A DNA stretch of 64,000 nucleotides from JANXVR01 sp034667405 (lineage in GTDB: Bacteria; Actinomycetota; UBA4738; HRBIN12). The stretch is taken from positions 33,909 to 97,908 of the forward strand of contig JAXDJX010000029.1 in assembly GCA_034667405.1 (NCBI GenBank). The letters run 5' to 3'. The translations under genes were made by a program, and so were the position numbers. The notes under the pieces are model-generated. The model worked only from the letters and a program-made list of their open reading frames with translations, did not search any database and was not told the DNA's origin. This document shows, in pieces, positions 51,030-61,849 of this stretch. Position 1 is the first letter of the stretch, and every line of letters begins with the position of its first letter.

Positions 51030-51723
51030 CGATCTGACCACGCTGGAGCAGCTACTGCGCGAACGAGCTGCCGAGGTGCCCTCCCTGCAGGAGGCGCCCC
51101 GGAACGTGCTGATGCGGGCGCGGCGGCGAGTCCTGCGCAACGCGCTTTCATCGGCAGTCGCAGTCGGACTCATCGTCTTCGGGGCTTCGGCCGGCATCGC
51201 CAGCTTGGGCGGGTCACAGGATCCGGACATCCCCGGTCATTCCGGAGGCGCTCAGTCCCCCCCGGGAGGGTTCTCTAGTGCGACGTGCACCGCCGCCGAT
51301 CTCCGAGCCACGGGGGCGCTGGGAGGCGGCATGGGGTCGGTGTTCGGCAAGCTGGTGCTGACCAACTTCACCGACAAGACCTGTACCCTCACCGGCCGGC
51401 CGACCGTCACGCTCTTCTCCTCGACCGGGCGCCAACTGACGGTGCAAGCTGTCGCCTCGATCCCCCAGTGGCAGGCGGACAAGACGTCCCCGCCGAACGG
51501 ATGGCCCATCGTGAACGTGTCACCGGGTTCCTCGGCCGCCATCCGGGTCGCATGGTCGAACGCCTGCCCGCAACTCACGAAACCGGCACTGTGGAAGGTC
51601 GGCCTGCCGGATAAGGGAAGTCTGGATGTGTCCGGCGTCGATGGCACCTCGCCGCCCCCGTGCAACGGAACGGCGGAGCCATCAACGCTAGAGGTCGGCC
51701 CGTTCGAGCCGAACGCCAAGTAA
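51022..51723 (+). CDS. Membrane-anchored DUF4232 protein, possible anti-sigma partner
   Basis: 233 residues. The short N-terminal cytoplasmic part (LEQLLRERAAEVPSLQEAP) is followed by one membrane helix (about residues 40-60) and an outside DUF4232 domain: CTAADLRATGALGG..., LVLTNFTDKTCTLTGRPTV. The overlap with the sigma gene and the topology fit an anti-sigma factor, but no zinc motif is present. Confidence 0.75.
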   Translation: MNDDLTTLEQLLRERAAEVPSLQEAPRNVLMRARRRVLRNALSSAVAVGLIVFGASAGIASLGGSQDPDIPGHSGGAQSPPGGFSSATCTAADLRATGALGGGMGSVFGKLVLTNFTDKTCTLTGRPTVTLFSSTGRQLTVQAVASIPQWQADKTSPPNGWPIVNVSPGSSAAIRVAWSNACPQLTKPALWKVGLPDKGSLDVSGVDGTSPPPCNGTAEPSTLEVGPFEPNAK

Positions 51724-51747
51724 GTCGGAGCAACGAAGGAGGGCACC

Positions 51748-52260
51748 ATGAAGAAGTCGCACACCGCACTGGTCACCGGGATCGTCGCTGCGCTCGCCGT
51801 GACTGCCATACCCGCGGCGGTCGCTGCACACAACGCCGGGCAGCGCACGGCCGCGAACTGCACCAGGAACCAGCTCACCGTTCGGGCCAACGGCACCGAG
51901 GGGACCGCCGGCACGATCCACGGCGCCTGGGTGTTCACGAACCGTTCGGGAACGTCGTGCCAGCTCTACGGCTACCCGGACATGCAGCTCTACAACAAGG
52001 GCGGACAACCCATCCCCACCACGGTGAAGCACAACTTGCCGCCCGGGCCCAGCCACGTGACGCTCGCGCCCGGCGGTTCGGGGACCTTCTACTCGAGCTA
52101 CAGCGACGTGTCCTCCACATCGCATCCGTGCCCGAAGTCAGCGGTCGCTGAGATCACGGCGCCGAACGCCTCGGCATCGCTGTTCATCCCTGCACAGCTG
52201 CAACCGTGTCGCGGCATCGTGAATGTGTCGGCCGTGCTCCCGGGTGTACATCACGCCTAG
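51748..52260 (+). CDS. Secreted DUF4232 protein
   Basis: 170 residues. The signal peptide is MKKSHTALVTGIVAALAVTA... ending near VAAHN. The mature part is a single DUF4232 domain (WVFTNRSGTSCQLYGYPDMQL). It starts 24 bp after the preceding DUF4232 gene and so forms a three-gene cassette with the sigma factor. Role unknown. Confidence 0.8.
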   Translation: MKKSHTALVTGIVAALAVTAIPAAVAAHNAGQRTAANCTRNQLTVRANGTEGTAGTIHGAWVFTNRSGTSCQLYGYPDMQLYNKGGQPIPTTVKHNLPPGPSHVTLAPGGSGTFYSSYSDVSSTSHPCPKSAVAEITAPNASASLFIPAQLQPCRGIVNVSAVLPGVHHA

Positions 52261-52276
52261 GGCTGGTTCCCGGCGG

Positions 52277-54669
<2,393 letters not shown>

Positions 54670-54673
<4 letters not shown>

Positions 54674-55104
54674 GTGTCGAGCGGTGGTCGCTGCAGCAGC
54701 GCGTCGATGCGCGCGAAGCCGCTCTTGGCTCCTTCTTCGACGCCGTACTGCATCGACGTGTCGCGCTCCTCAGTGGTGGCGAAGACCATCGTCTGCGTGA
54801 GCTTCGTCTGGTCGCCGAGATCCTCGAACACGAGCGTCTGCAGGTGGTTCATGAACGTCTGCACGAGCCGCTCGGGCGCCTCGACCTCGCGGAACTCCCC
54901 TTCGACGACGCCGTAGGCGGTGCGGAAGCGGTAGATACCGCCGGGACGAACGTCCATCTCCTCGACGACCGTGCCGTCGCCCCACCATTCCGGGATCATC
55001 TTCGGGTCGGTCCAGACGGAGAAGACGTGCGGTCGCGGCGCGTCGAAGATCCGTTCGACACGGATCTCCAGTTCGTTCGGGGTGGTGACGGTGGTGGTGT
55101 TCAT
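54670..55104 (-). CDS. SRPBCC/AHSA1-family protein
   Basis: 144 residues. IRVERIFDAPRPHVFSVWTDPKMIPEWWGDG and the PGGIYRFRTAYG segment are typical of AHSA1/START-like ligand-binding proteins; TMVFATTEERD and MQYGVEEGAKSGFARIDALL close the fold. It is coupled to the ArsR regulator (ATGA), a very common pairing. ATG 55104. Confidence 0.9.
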
Positions 55105-55421
55105 CGGTCTCCTTTCGTGCGTTCGACGACCTGCGCGAACCGATCGAGCCGTTGCAGCCACGTGCTGATGCCCTCGAAGGCGTAGGGCGCGAGCGTGCAC
55201 CTGCGGACCCGGCCCACCTTCTCCGTCCTCATGAGCTCCGCCTCCTCGAGCAGCCGGATGTGCTTCTTCATGCCGGTGAGCGACATGCCGAAGGGCTCGG
55301 CCAGCTCGCTGACCGTCGCGCTGCCGGAACCGAGCCGTTCGAGGACGGCGCGGCGGGTCGGGTCGGCGAGGGCTGCGAAGGCGCGATCGACGGTCGTTGA
55401 ATACTGAACCATTGGGTTCAC
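55101..55421 (-). CDS. ArsR-family HTH regulator
   Basis: 106 residues. FAALADPTRRAVLERLGSGSATVSELAEPF and SLTGMKKHIRLLEEAELM make up the ArsR winged helix. No metal-binding cysteines are seen, so it senses something other than a metal. Two starts are possible (55421 and 55412). It is the first gene of the ArsR / AHSA1 / UvrA-like run. Confidence 0.9.
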   Translation of the reverse strand: MNPMVQYSTTVDRAFAALADPTRRAVLERLGSGSATVSELAEPFGMSLTGMKKHIRLLEEAELMRTEKVGRVRRCTLAPYAFEGISTWLQRLDRFAQVVERTKGDR

Positions 55422-55431
55422 TATACACGAA

Positions 55432-56226
55432 CTAGGTGCGCTTGCGATAGCGGGCGATGGCCAGCGGGGCGAAGACGGCCACGATGACGATCATCGACCC
55501 GACCGCTTTGGCCAAGGAATGCGCGACAGGTCCGCCGAGCATCAAGCCGCGGGTCGTATCGATCACCGCGGTCACCGGGTTCCATTCGGCGAACCTCCGC
55601 AGCCACGTCGGCATGGACTCCGGCGGAGCGAACGCTGAGCTCGCGAACGTCAGCGGCAGGATGACCATGAACCCCAGCGAGCTGACCGACTCCGTGCTCT
55701 TAGCCACGATGCCCACCAGCGCCATCGGCCAACACATCGAGAGACCGAAGGCCAAGACCACCAGGATCGCCCCAAGCGCACCGGCGATGCCGCCGGCGAA
55801 CCTGAAACCGAGGACCCACCCGAAGGCGGTGATGATGATGATGCTCCACAGGATCCGCACGCTGTCTGCAGCGATGCGTCCGCCGATCACCGCCGACCGA
55901 GCGATCGGCAGTGAACGGAAGCGATCGATAACCCCCCGCTGGAAGTCCACGTTCAACCCGATGGCCGTGGCGAACGGCAGGAACGCAACGCTCTGCACCA
56001 AGATGCCCGGCAGCGCGAACTGAAGGTACTTCTGACTCGAGCCCGCGATGGCTCCCCCGAAGACGAAGACGAACAGCACTAGGAACATCAGCGGCTGCAA
56101 CGTCATCTCCACCATCAGCTCGGGATTGCCTTTGATGTGGAGCAGGTTGCGCCTGGCGATCGACAGGATGTTGCGAAGTGCCGACGTCGGTTTGACAGCG
56201 CTCGGCGTGAGGGTCGTGGCACTCAT
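55432..56226 (-). CDS. ABC-2 type exporter permease (DrrB-like)
   Basis: 264 residues with six membrane helices. PLMFLVLFVFVFGGAIAG, GILVQSVAFLPFATAIGL and SLPIARSAVIGGRI belong to the DrrB-type ABC-2 permease family. ATG 56226 overlaps the ATPase stop (ATGA). Exports a drug or lipid; the substrate is unknown. Confidence 0.9.
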   Translation of the reverse strand: MSATTLTPSAVKPTSALRNILSIARRNLLHIKGNPELMVEMTLQPLMFLVLFVFVFGGAIAGSSQKYLQFALPGILVQSVAFLPFATAIGLNVDFQRGVIDRFRSLPIARSAVIGGRIAADSVRILWSIIIITAFGWVLGFRFAGGIAGALGAILVVLAFGLSMCWPMALVGIVAKSTESVSSLGFMVILPLTFASSAFAPPESMPTWLRRFAEWNPVTAVIDTTRGLMLGGPVAHSLAKAVGSMIVIVAVFAPLAIARYRKRT

Positions 56227-57203
56227 GCGGCGCTCCCTTCCTCGGGGCTGGGTTCGCCCTCTTCTGCCATGTGGCCGGTGAGCGCAAGGAAGACTTCGTC
56301 GAGGCTCGGACGGCGGAGCGAGAGGTCGTCGACCACGATCTCTCCTTCGTCGAGGTGCACGATGGCTCGTGCGAGCACGGATCGATCCTGGACCCGAACC
56401 GAGACCAGCTGCCCGTCGCTGTGGACCGCCTCGTCTTCGCCGGCCAGGGAGCCCAGGATCTTGCGAGTGGCCTCGATGTCGAGTGGGTTCGCGGGGCGGA
56501 CCTCCAGGATCTGATCGCCGATCTGTGTCTTGAGCTGCAGCGGAGTGCCGGCGGCGATGACCTTGCCGTGGTCGATGACCACGATCTCGTCGGCCAGGCG
56601 ATCGGCTTCCTCCAGGTATTGCGTGGTCAGGAGCACCGTGGTGCCCTGTGCCACCAACCCGCGGATCATCTCCCACAGCTCCAGCCGGCTGCGCGGATCC
56701 AGGCCCGTGGTCGGCTCGTCCAGGTAGAGGAACGGCGGTCGCCCGACCAGGCTTGCCGCAAGGTCCAGCCGACGGCGCATCCCGCCGGAGTAGGTCTTCA
56801 CCTTCTTCTTCGCGGCGTCCGCGAGGTCGAAGTTCCCGAGCAGTTCGGCCGCGCGCGCACGCGAGTCGCCGGCGCTCATGCCGATGAGGCGTCCCAGCAT
56901 GTAGAGGTTCTCGGCGCCGGCCAGGAGTTCATCGACGGCGGCGTTCTGGCCTGTCAGTCCGATGAGCCGCCGCACCTCTTTGGGCGAAGCGACAACGTCG
57001 AACCCACCCACCGACGCGTTCCCGGCGTCGGGAAGCAGGAGCGTGGACAGCACCCGGATCGCGGTGGTCTTTCCCGCTCCGTTCGGACCAAGGAGGCCGA
57101 ACACCGTTCCGGGCTGCACCGCGAAGTCGACACCATCGAGGGCCTTCACCTCGCCGAACGCCTTCATGAGACCGTGCACTTCGATCGCAGTTCGTTCGCT
57201 CAT
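56223..57203 (-). CDS. ABC transporter ATPase, daunorubicin-resistance (DrrA) family
   Basis: 326 residues. Walker A GPNGAGKTT, Q-loop LTGQNAAVDELL, signature YSGGMRRRLDLA and DEPTTGLDPRSR are complete. The C-terminal extension is typical of DrrA (DUF4162-like, ILEVRPANPLDI). It lies 61 bp from the divergent MarR gene, which may repress it. Together with the permease it forms an exporter. Confidence 0.93.
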   Translation of the reverse strand: MSERTAIEVHGLMKAFGEVKALDGVDFAVQPGTVFGLLGPNGAGKTTAIRVLSTLLLPDAGNASVGGFDVVASPKEVRRLIGLTGQNAAVDELLAGAENLYMLGRLIGMSAGDSRARAAELLGNFDLADAAKKKVKTYSGGMRRRLDLAASLVGRPPFLYLDEPTTGLDPRSRLELWEMIRGLVAQGTTVLLTTQYLEEADRLADEIVVIDHGKVIAAGTPLQLKTQIGDQILEVRPANPLDIEATRKILGSLAGEDEAVHSDGQLVSVRVQDRSVLARAIVHLDEGEIVVDDLSLRRPSLDEVFLALTGHMAEEGEPSPEEGSAA

Positions 57204-57240
57204 CGGCCTGCCCCCATGCTAGACTCCCTCGAATGGTAAG

Positions 57241-57259
57241 TATCTTAGTTCTTGAGATA
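57241..57259. promoter_or_regulatory. MarR-type operator between the exporter and marR genes
   Basis: TATCTTAG - TTC - TTGAGATA: TATCT and AGATA arms are perfect, with one mismatch pair further in. It lies in the 61-bp divergent gap and fits a 16-20-bp MarR-family site. Confidence 0.55.
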
Positions 57260-57264
57260 TCTGT

Positions 57265-57867
57265 GTGTCAACCGTGAACCGGCGAGAACTCGAACGCGCG
57301 CTGTTGGACGCCGTTAGACGAGTTCAATCGGCCGTGGATCGCACCGACGAACTCGCCGCGCAGCTGCTCGGGATCAACCGAACCGACCTTCGGTGCCTGG
57401 ACATCCTAGAGCGTTTCGGCACACGCTCCGCAGGCGAACTCGCCGACGAGTTGCTGGTCACCACCGGTGCCGTGACGGCGCTCATCGACCGGCTCGAACG
57501 AGCGGGCTACATCCGCCGCGTCGCCGATCCGAACGACCGCCGCCGTGTTCTGGTCGAACTCGAACCCTACGCCCGGACGAAGTTGCACGACATCTACGCG
57601 CCACTGACCGTCGGCGGGGAGGAGATCCTCCTGCATCTCACCAAGGCCGACCTGGAGGTCATCATCGCCTTCCTCCGCCAGGACACCGAGCTGAACCGAC
57701 GGGTCGCGGAGCAACTCCGGGAGCAACTGGATGCCACGGCAGGGATCCCGATGATGAAACGAGCCCTTAAAGACACCGCACGGCAGATGAAGGCGCCCGC
57801 CAAGGAACTGAAAGCCACGGTGAAGCACGAGATCAAGCGCCGTACCCGTCCGAGATCAGCGGACTAA
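57265..57867 (+). CDS. MarR-family regulator
   Basis: 200 residues. LLGINRTDLRCLDILERFG, SAGELADELLVTTGAVTALIDRLERAGYIRR and DPNDRRRVLVEL (wing) form the MarR fold. The C-terminal about 50 residues are a basic extension. Start GTG 57265. It probably represses the divergent exporter. Its end overlaps the convergent TetR gene by 4 bp. Confidence 0.9.
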   Translation: MSTVNRRELERALLDAVRRVQSAVDRTDELAAQLLGINRTDLRCLDILERFGTRSAGELADELLVTTGAVTALIDRLERAGYIRRVADPNDRRRVLVELEPYARTKLHDIYAPLTVGGEEILLHLTKADLEVIIAFLRQDTELNRRVAEQLREQLDATAGIPMMKRALKDTARQMKAPAKELKATVKHEIKRRTRPRSAD

Positions 57868-58478
57868 CGGGCCACTCGTTCTGCGATGTCCTGCGGGGAC
57901 GTTTCGAGCCGGACCGCCAGGAGACCCATCGTGGCTGCGCGAGCGGTGTCGATCGGCGCCCGCGAACGCTCCAGCCGGACAGCCGTGAAGAACCCCATCG
58001 CGACGTAGCGCATCTGTCGCGCGAACTCCTCCGGCGCGGCCACGTCGGCTTCCCGTGCGGTTCGGGCGAGATACGTCTCGACCTCTTCGACGAAGGACCG
58101 AACCTCCGCTCGCGCAGGATCATCCGGGTCCCTCACGTCCACCAGCGTGTTGATGAATGGGCAGCCTACGAAATCGCGCTGTTCGATCCACTCCCCCACG
58201 ACGTCCCAGAACACGACGAGTCGCGCCAGCGGCGAGGACGCGCGGGACTCCAGCTCGGGCACGACCGCGTCCATCCAGCGCGCGTACGGGCTGCGGAGCC
58301 ACTCCAAGACCAGATCGTCTTTGGAGGCGAAGTGCCGGTAGAAGGTCGCCTTCGCAACGTTGGCCCGGGTGGTCAGAGCGTCGACACCCGATGCGGATAT
58401 CCCCTGCTCATAGATGAGTTCCGACGCTGCCTTCAATATGCGATCTCGCGCGTCCGACTCGTTCGGGGTCGAGGGCAT
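57864..58478 (-). CDS. TetR-family regulator
   Basis: 204 residues. RILKAASELIYEQGISASGVDALTTRANVAKATFYRHFASKDDLV (about residues 12-56; HTH) is complete. The C-terminal domain binds a ligand. Start ATG 58478 is used; a longer frame is unsupported. The 159 bp to MscL hold no gene. Confidence 0.88.
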   Translation of the reverse strand: MPSTPNESDARDRILKAASELIYEQGISASGVDALTTRANVAKATFYRHFASKDDLVLEWLRSPYARWMDAVVPELESRASSPLARLVVFWDVVGEWIEQRDFVGCPFINTLVDVRDPDDPARAEVRSFVEEVETYLARTAREADVAAPEEFARQMRYVAMGFFTAVRLERSRAPIDTARAATMGLLAVRLETSPQDIAERVAR

Positions 58479-58637
58479 ACACCAATCTCGTTCCGTATCG
58501 AGGGAGCTGTGACCGGGAGGCCCGTTCGGGCGCCCACTGTAGCCCAGACGACCCATCGCGCAATAGGTCTTCTGGATGAAAACAGCCCTTCTAGCAGCCA
58601 TTTTCGTCAGGGTAGAGAGAGTGGTCCGTCTCCCTGC

Positions 58638-59081
58638 TTACGCGATCGGCGCAGTGGGCTGGGGCCCAGCCGGAGGGATCTCGCTGGTGCAGCTGGGGCA
58701 CCGGGTGGCGGCGATCGGGATCTCGGTGAGACAGAATGGGCACGGCTTGGTGGTGGCCGCCTCCTCCTTGAGCATGAAGCGGTTGTAGGCCTTCACGATC
58801 AGGAACAGCACGAACGCCACGATGACGAAGCTGATGACCGCATTGAGGAACGCGCCGACCGGGATCGGCGTGCCCGTGGGGTGCTTCGGGCCACAGTCTC
58901 CACCGATGCACCACTGCCAGTCGCTGAACGGCGCGGTGCCGCCGAAGATGGCCGAAACCAGACTCAGGATGACGTTCGTGAACGCCGTCACAACGGCGGC
59001 GAACGTCGCCCCCAGGATGAAGGCGACCGCCAGCGTCACAAGGTTCCCCTTGGAGATGAAGGCCTTGAACTCCTTGATCAT
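58638..59081 (-). CDS. mscL: Large-conductance mechanosensitive channel MscL with a C-terminal zinc ribbon
   Basis: 147 residues. MIKEFKAFISKGNLVTLAVAFILG is the MscL N-terminus with the first membrane helix, and FVIVAFVLFLIVKAYNR the second. A C-terminal CPFC-x10-CPSC zinc ribbon replaces the usual helix bundle. ATG 59081 overlaps the glnE stop (ATGA). The channel opens under hypo-osmotic shock. Confidence 0.9.
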   Translation of the reverse strand: MIKEFKAFISKGNLVTLAVAFILGATFAAVVTAFTNVILSLVSAIFGGTAPFSDWQWCIGGDCGPKHPTGTPIPVGAFLNAVISFVIVAFVLFLIVKAYNRFMLKEEAATTKPCPFCLTEIPIAATRCPSCTSEIPPAGPQPTAPIA

Positions 59082-61753
59082 CGCTGTTCCTCCATGTCGA
59101 TCTGGTCGGCGAACACCCTGTCCATCGCGCGCCGACACCGACGGGTGATCCGAAGATAGTCGTCGATGAAGCTCTGCCGTGGATACTCCTCATACCCCAG
59201 CCGTCGCGCCAGCACATCCTGATCGAGCGGTTGCGCCGGCACCGCCTCCGCGTGTAGCCGGCGATCCACCTCCAGCGCGTTCTTCACGTCGGATAAGAAC
59301 ACGAATGCGCTGCCCAGGTCGCGCGCGACACCTCCCTCCAGCAGCTTGCGTTCGGCCAGTCGATCGATGGCTTCGAGGGTGCGCGGGGTTCGGACGTCTG
59401 GATGAGCGCCGCCGTGGCGCATCAGTGAGACCTCCACCGCGAACTGCACGTCGGAGAGCGAGCCGTACCCCAGCTTGAAATGGAACTTGCCGGCCTCCGG
59501 GGGCTTCACACGTTCGCGTTCGATGCGTTCGCGCATATGGCGGATCTGACTGACGCGGTCGATGGTGAGCCCGTCGGGCGGATAGGCGAAGTCGCCCGCA
59601 TTCGAGACGAAGCGCCGGCCCAGGTCCGCGTCACCGGCGACATAGCGGGCACGGAGCAACGTCTGGAACTCCCAGGTCTCGGCGTAGCGCTCCCAATACT
59701 CCAGGTAGCCGGCGATGGATCGTGCCAGCGGGCCGTTCCGCCCCTCCGGGCGAAGATCGGCGTCTGGTTCCCAGCCGCGCGCCTTCACGCCGGCCATGAT
59801 CTGCTCCGCCGCGGTGACTGCCCGTTTCTGGTCCTTCGGCCCTTCCCCGTCGTAGACGAACACCAGGTCAAGGTCGGAGGCGAAGTTCAACTCCTGCGCG
59901 CCGAGCTTCCCCAGGCCGATCACCGCGAGCGGCAGCGTGGGCGCGGCATCATCCACCGCCTCCTGGATCACCCGGTCGCCCACCTGGGCGATAGCGGCGC
60001 CGGTCTCCCGCGGGAGTAATTCGCGGGCTCCCCATCGGCCGACCACGCGGGCCAGATCCGCACCGGCGTCGTCGGCGTGGATCACGCCGTCGGCCAGCGC
60101 CCGGAGGCGCTCGGGATCTGCGACCAACAGATCCGTCGCGAACCCGCTCACGGCGACCACGTGTGCGAGACGTCGCGCGGACCCCGGGTCGGTGGCAAGG
60201 GCGTCCGCGGGACCGTGCCGCTCTCCGACGGCCTCGCACACGCGCTCCAGTCGCACCAACGCCGCGTCGGGGTCGGCCGAGAGCGCCAGCGCGGGCGCCA
60301 TCAGCGGGAAGACGTGCGCCAGGACTTTGCCCATACGCGTCCCCGGGTCGACCAAGCGTTGAAGGAGTTCGTAGGACCTGGCCGGCTCGGCGAACCCGAG
60401 CCCTGCGAGCAGCTCCTCGGTCGCCACACGTTCGGACCCCGACGCGGGCGCGGCCGGACCGGCGAACGCCTCGAGCAGCGGGCGGTAGAAGAGCCGTTCG
60501 TGGATCCCGCGGACCAGCGTGGTGGTGCGTTCGTATTCGCTGGCGAGCGCGCCGGCGTCGAGCATCCCGAGAGATCGAGCGATGGTGGTGCGAGCCGCCG
60601 GATCGGCGGGCAGGTCGTGCGTCTGGAGGTCCCGGACGATCTGCAAGCGGTGCTCCAGACGCCGGAGGAATCGGTAGGCATCGGCGAGCGCGTCGGCATC
60701 GGCCCGAGCCACGTACCCCTCGTCGGCTAGGGCGTTGAGCGCGATCAAGGTGTTCGGACTGCGCAGGAGCGGATCGCGGCGACCGTGGACGATCTGGAGC
60801 AGCTGCACCGCGAACTCCACATCGCGGATCCCGCCGTGTCCGCGCTTGACCTCGATGAACTCCTTGCCGCGCCGCCGCATGTACTCCTCCAGGCGAACCT
60901 TCGTTCGCCGGACCTCATCGATCGCGCGCGGCGCCAGTTCCCCCGGATAGACGAAGGGTTCAACTCCGGAAACGAAGGCATCGCCGAGTCGCGGGTCGCC
61001 CGCGCACGCACGAGCTTTGATCATCGCCTGGCGTTCCCACGTGGCCGACTGTTCGCCGTAGTAGCGAAGGGTCGCGTCGAGGCTTCGGGAAAGGAGCGCG
61101 CCGCGTCCGCCGGGGCGCAGCGCTGCGTCAACCCTCAACGCGATCCCCTCACCGGTGGGGTCGCTCAACAGCTTGATGAACGTCGCCGCAGCGTTATCGG
61201 CCAGAGCCTGCTCCTGCGGTCCGGTCCCCCCGTGGACGAACAGGAGATCCACGTCGCTCGCGTAGTTCAGTTCGCTTCCGCCCAGCTTCCCCAGGGCGAC
61301 GACCGCGAATCCGATGTCGTGCGGATCAACGGCGCCGACGGCGCGAGTGATGCAGACATCCGCCAGCGCAGAGATCTCGGCAACCACGTCGTCGACCGGT
61401 GCACCGCCCAGGTCGCGCGCCGCGACCCGCACCATCCCGCGTCTGCGGAATCGGCGGAGTCCGTCCATCGAGCCGAAGGCGACGACGTCTCGATCCAACT
61501 CGGCCTCCAGCGCCTCGCGGGAGCGGATGGACACATCGGCGAGACCGGCGACATCGTCGGGGTGCTGGATCAGATAGTCGGCTGCTGCACTCGAGAAGCC
61601 TAGAAGCCGGGTGACCACCGCCCCCACGCCGGGGTCCGCGAGGGCGCCGCGCGCGGCGGGATCTGCCTCGGCGAGACGCTCGAGCGCCACCCGCGCCAGG
61701 ACGGGGTCGGGCGCCAGCGCCAAGAGTTCGGGGTCCACCACGGTGTCGGTCAC
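59078..61753 (-). CDS. glnE: Bifunctional glutamine synthetase adenylyltransferase/deadenylase GlnE
   Basis: 891 residues. Two nucleotidyltransferase modules carry GxGKLGxxELNxxSDxDLxxxx signatures: VVALGKLGGSELNYASDVDLLFVHGG and VIGLGKLGAQELNFASDLDLVFVYDG. Helical linker regions surround them. GlnE attaches or removes AMP on the GS tyrosine in response to nitrogen state. It lies between the second GS gene and mscL and is overlapped by the latter. Confidence 0.96.
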   Translation of the reverse strand: MTDTVVDPELLALAPDPVLARVALERLAEADPAARGALADPGVGAVVTRLLGFSSAAADYLIQHPDDVAGLADVSIRSREALEAELDRDVVAFGSMDGLRRFRRRGMVRVAARDLGGAPVDDVVAEISALADVCITRAVGAVDPHDIGFAVVALGKLGGSELNYASDVDLLFVHGGTGPQEQALADNAAATFIKLLSDPTGEGIALRVDAALRPGGRGALLSRSLDATLRYYGEQSATWERQAMIKARACAGDPRLGDAFVSGVEPFVYPGELAPRAIDEVRRTKVRLEEYMRRRGKEFIEVKRGHGGIRDVEFAVQLLQIVHGRRDPLLRSPNTLIALNALADEGYVARADADALADAYRFLRRLEHRLQIVRDLQTHDLPADPAARTTIARSLGMLDAGALASEYERTTTLVRGIHERLFYRPLLEAFAGPAAPASGSERVATEELLAGLGFAEPARSYELLQRLVDPGTRMGKVLAHVFPLMAPALALSADPDAALVRLERVCEAVGERHGPADALATDPGSARRLAHVVAVSGFATDLLVADPERLRALADGVIHADDAGADLARVVGRWGARELLPRETGAAIAQVGDRVIQEAVDDAAPTLPLAVIGLGKLGAQELNFASDLDLVFVYDGEGPKDQKRAVTAAEQIMAGVKARGWEPDADLRPEGRNGPLARSIAGYLEYWERYAETWEFQTLLRARYVAGDADLGRRFVSNAGDFAYPPDGLTIDRVSQIRHMRERIERERVKPPEAGKFHFKLGYGSLSDVQFAVEVSLMRHGGAHPDVRTPRTLEAIDRLAERKLLEGGVARDLGSAFVFLSDVKNALEVDRRLHAEAVPAQPLDQDVLARRLGYEEYPRQSFIDDYLRITRRCRRAMDRVFADQIDMEEQR

Positions 61754-61800
61754 TGCGCGATTATCGCCCGCCGGAGTCCAGGACCTGGTTGGGGGCAGAG

Positions 61801-61816
61801 TTCACACGCCTGTAAC
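61801..61816 (+). promoter_or_regulatory. GlnR-type box upstream of the second glutamine synthetase
   Basis: TTCAC - ACGCCT - GTAAC: two half-sites with 11-bp spacing, as at glnA. It lies 34 bp before the ATG at 61850 and within the divergent gap to glnE. Confidence 0.5.
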
Positions 61817-61849
61817 CGACTGCGCCGCAAGCCCCGGTAGCCTCGAAGC

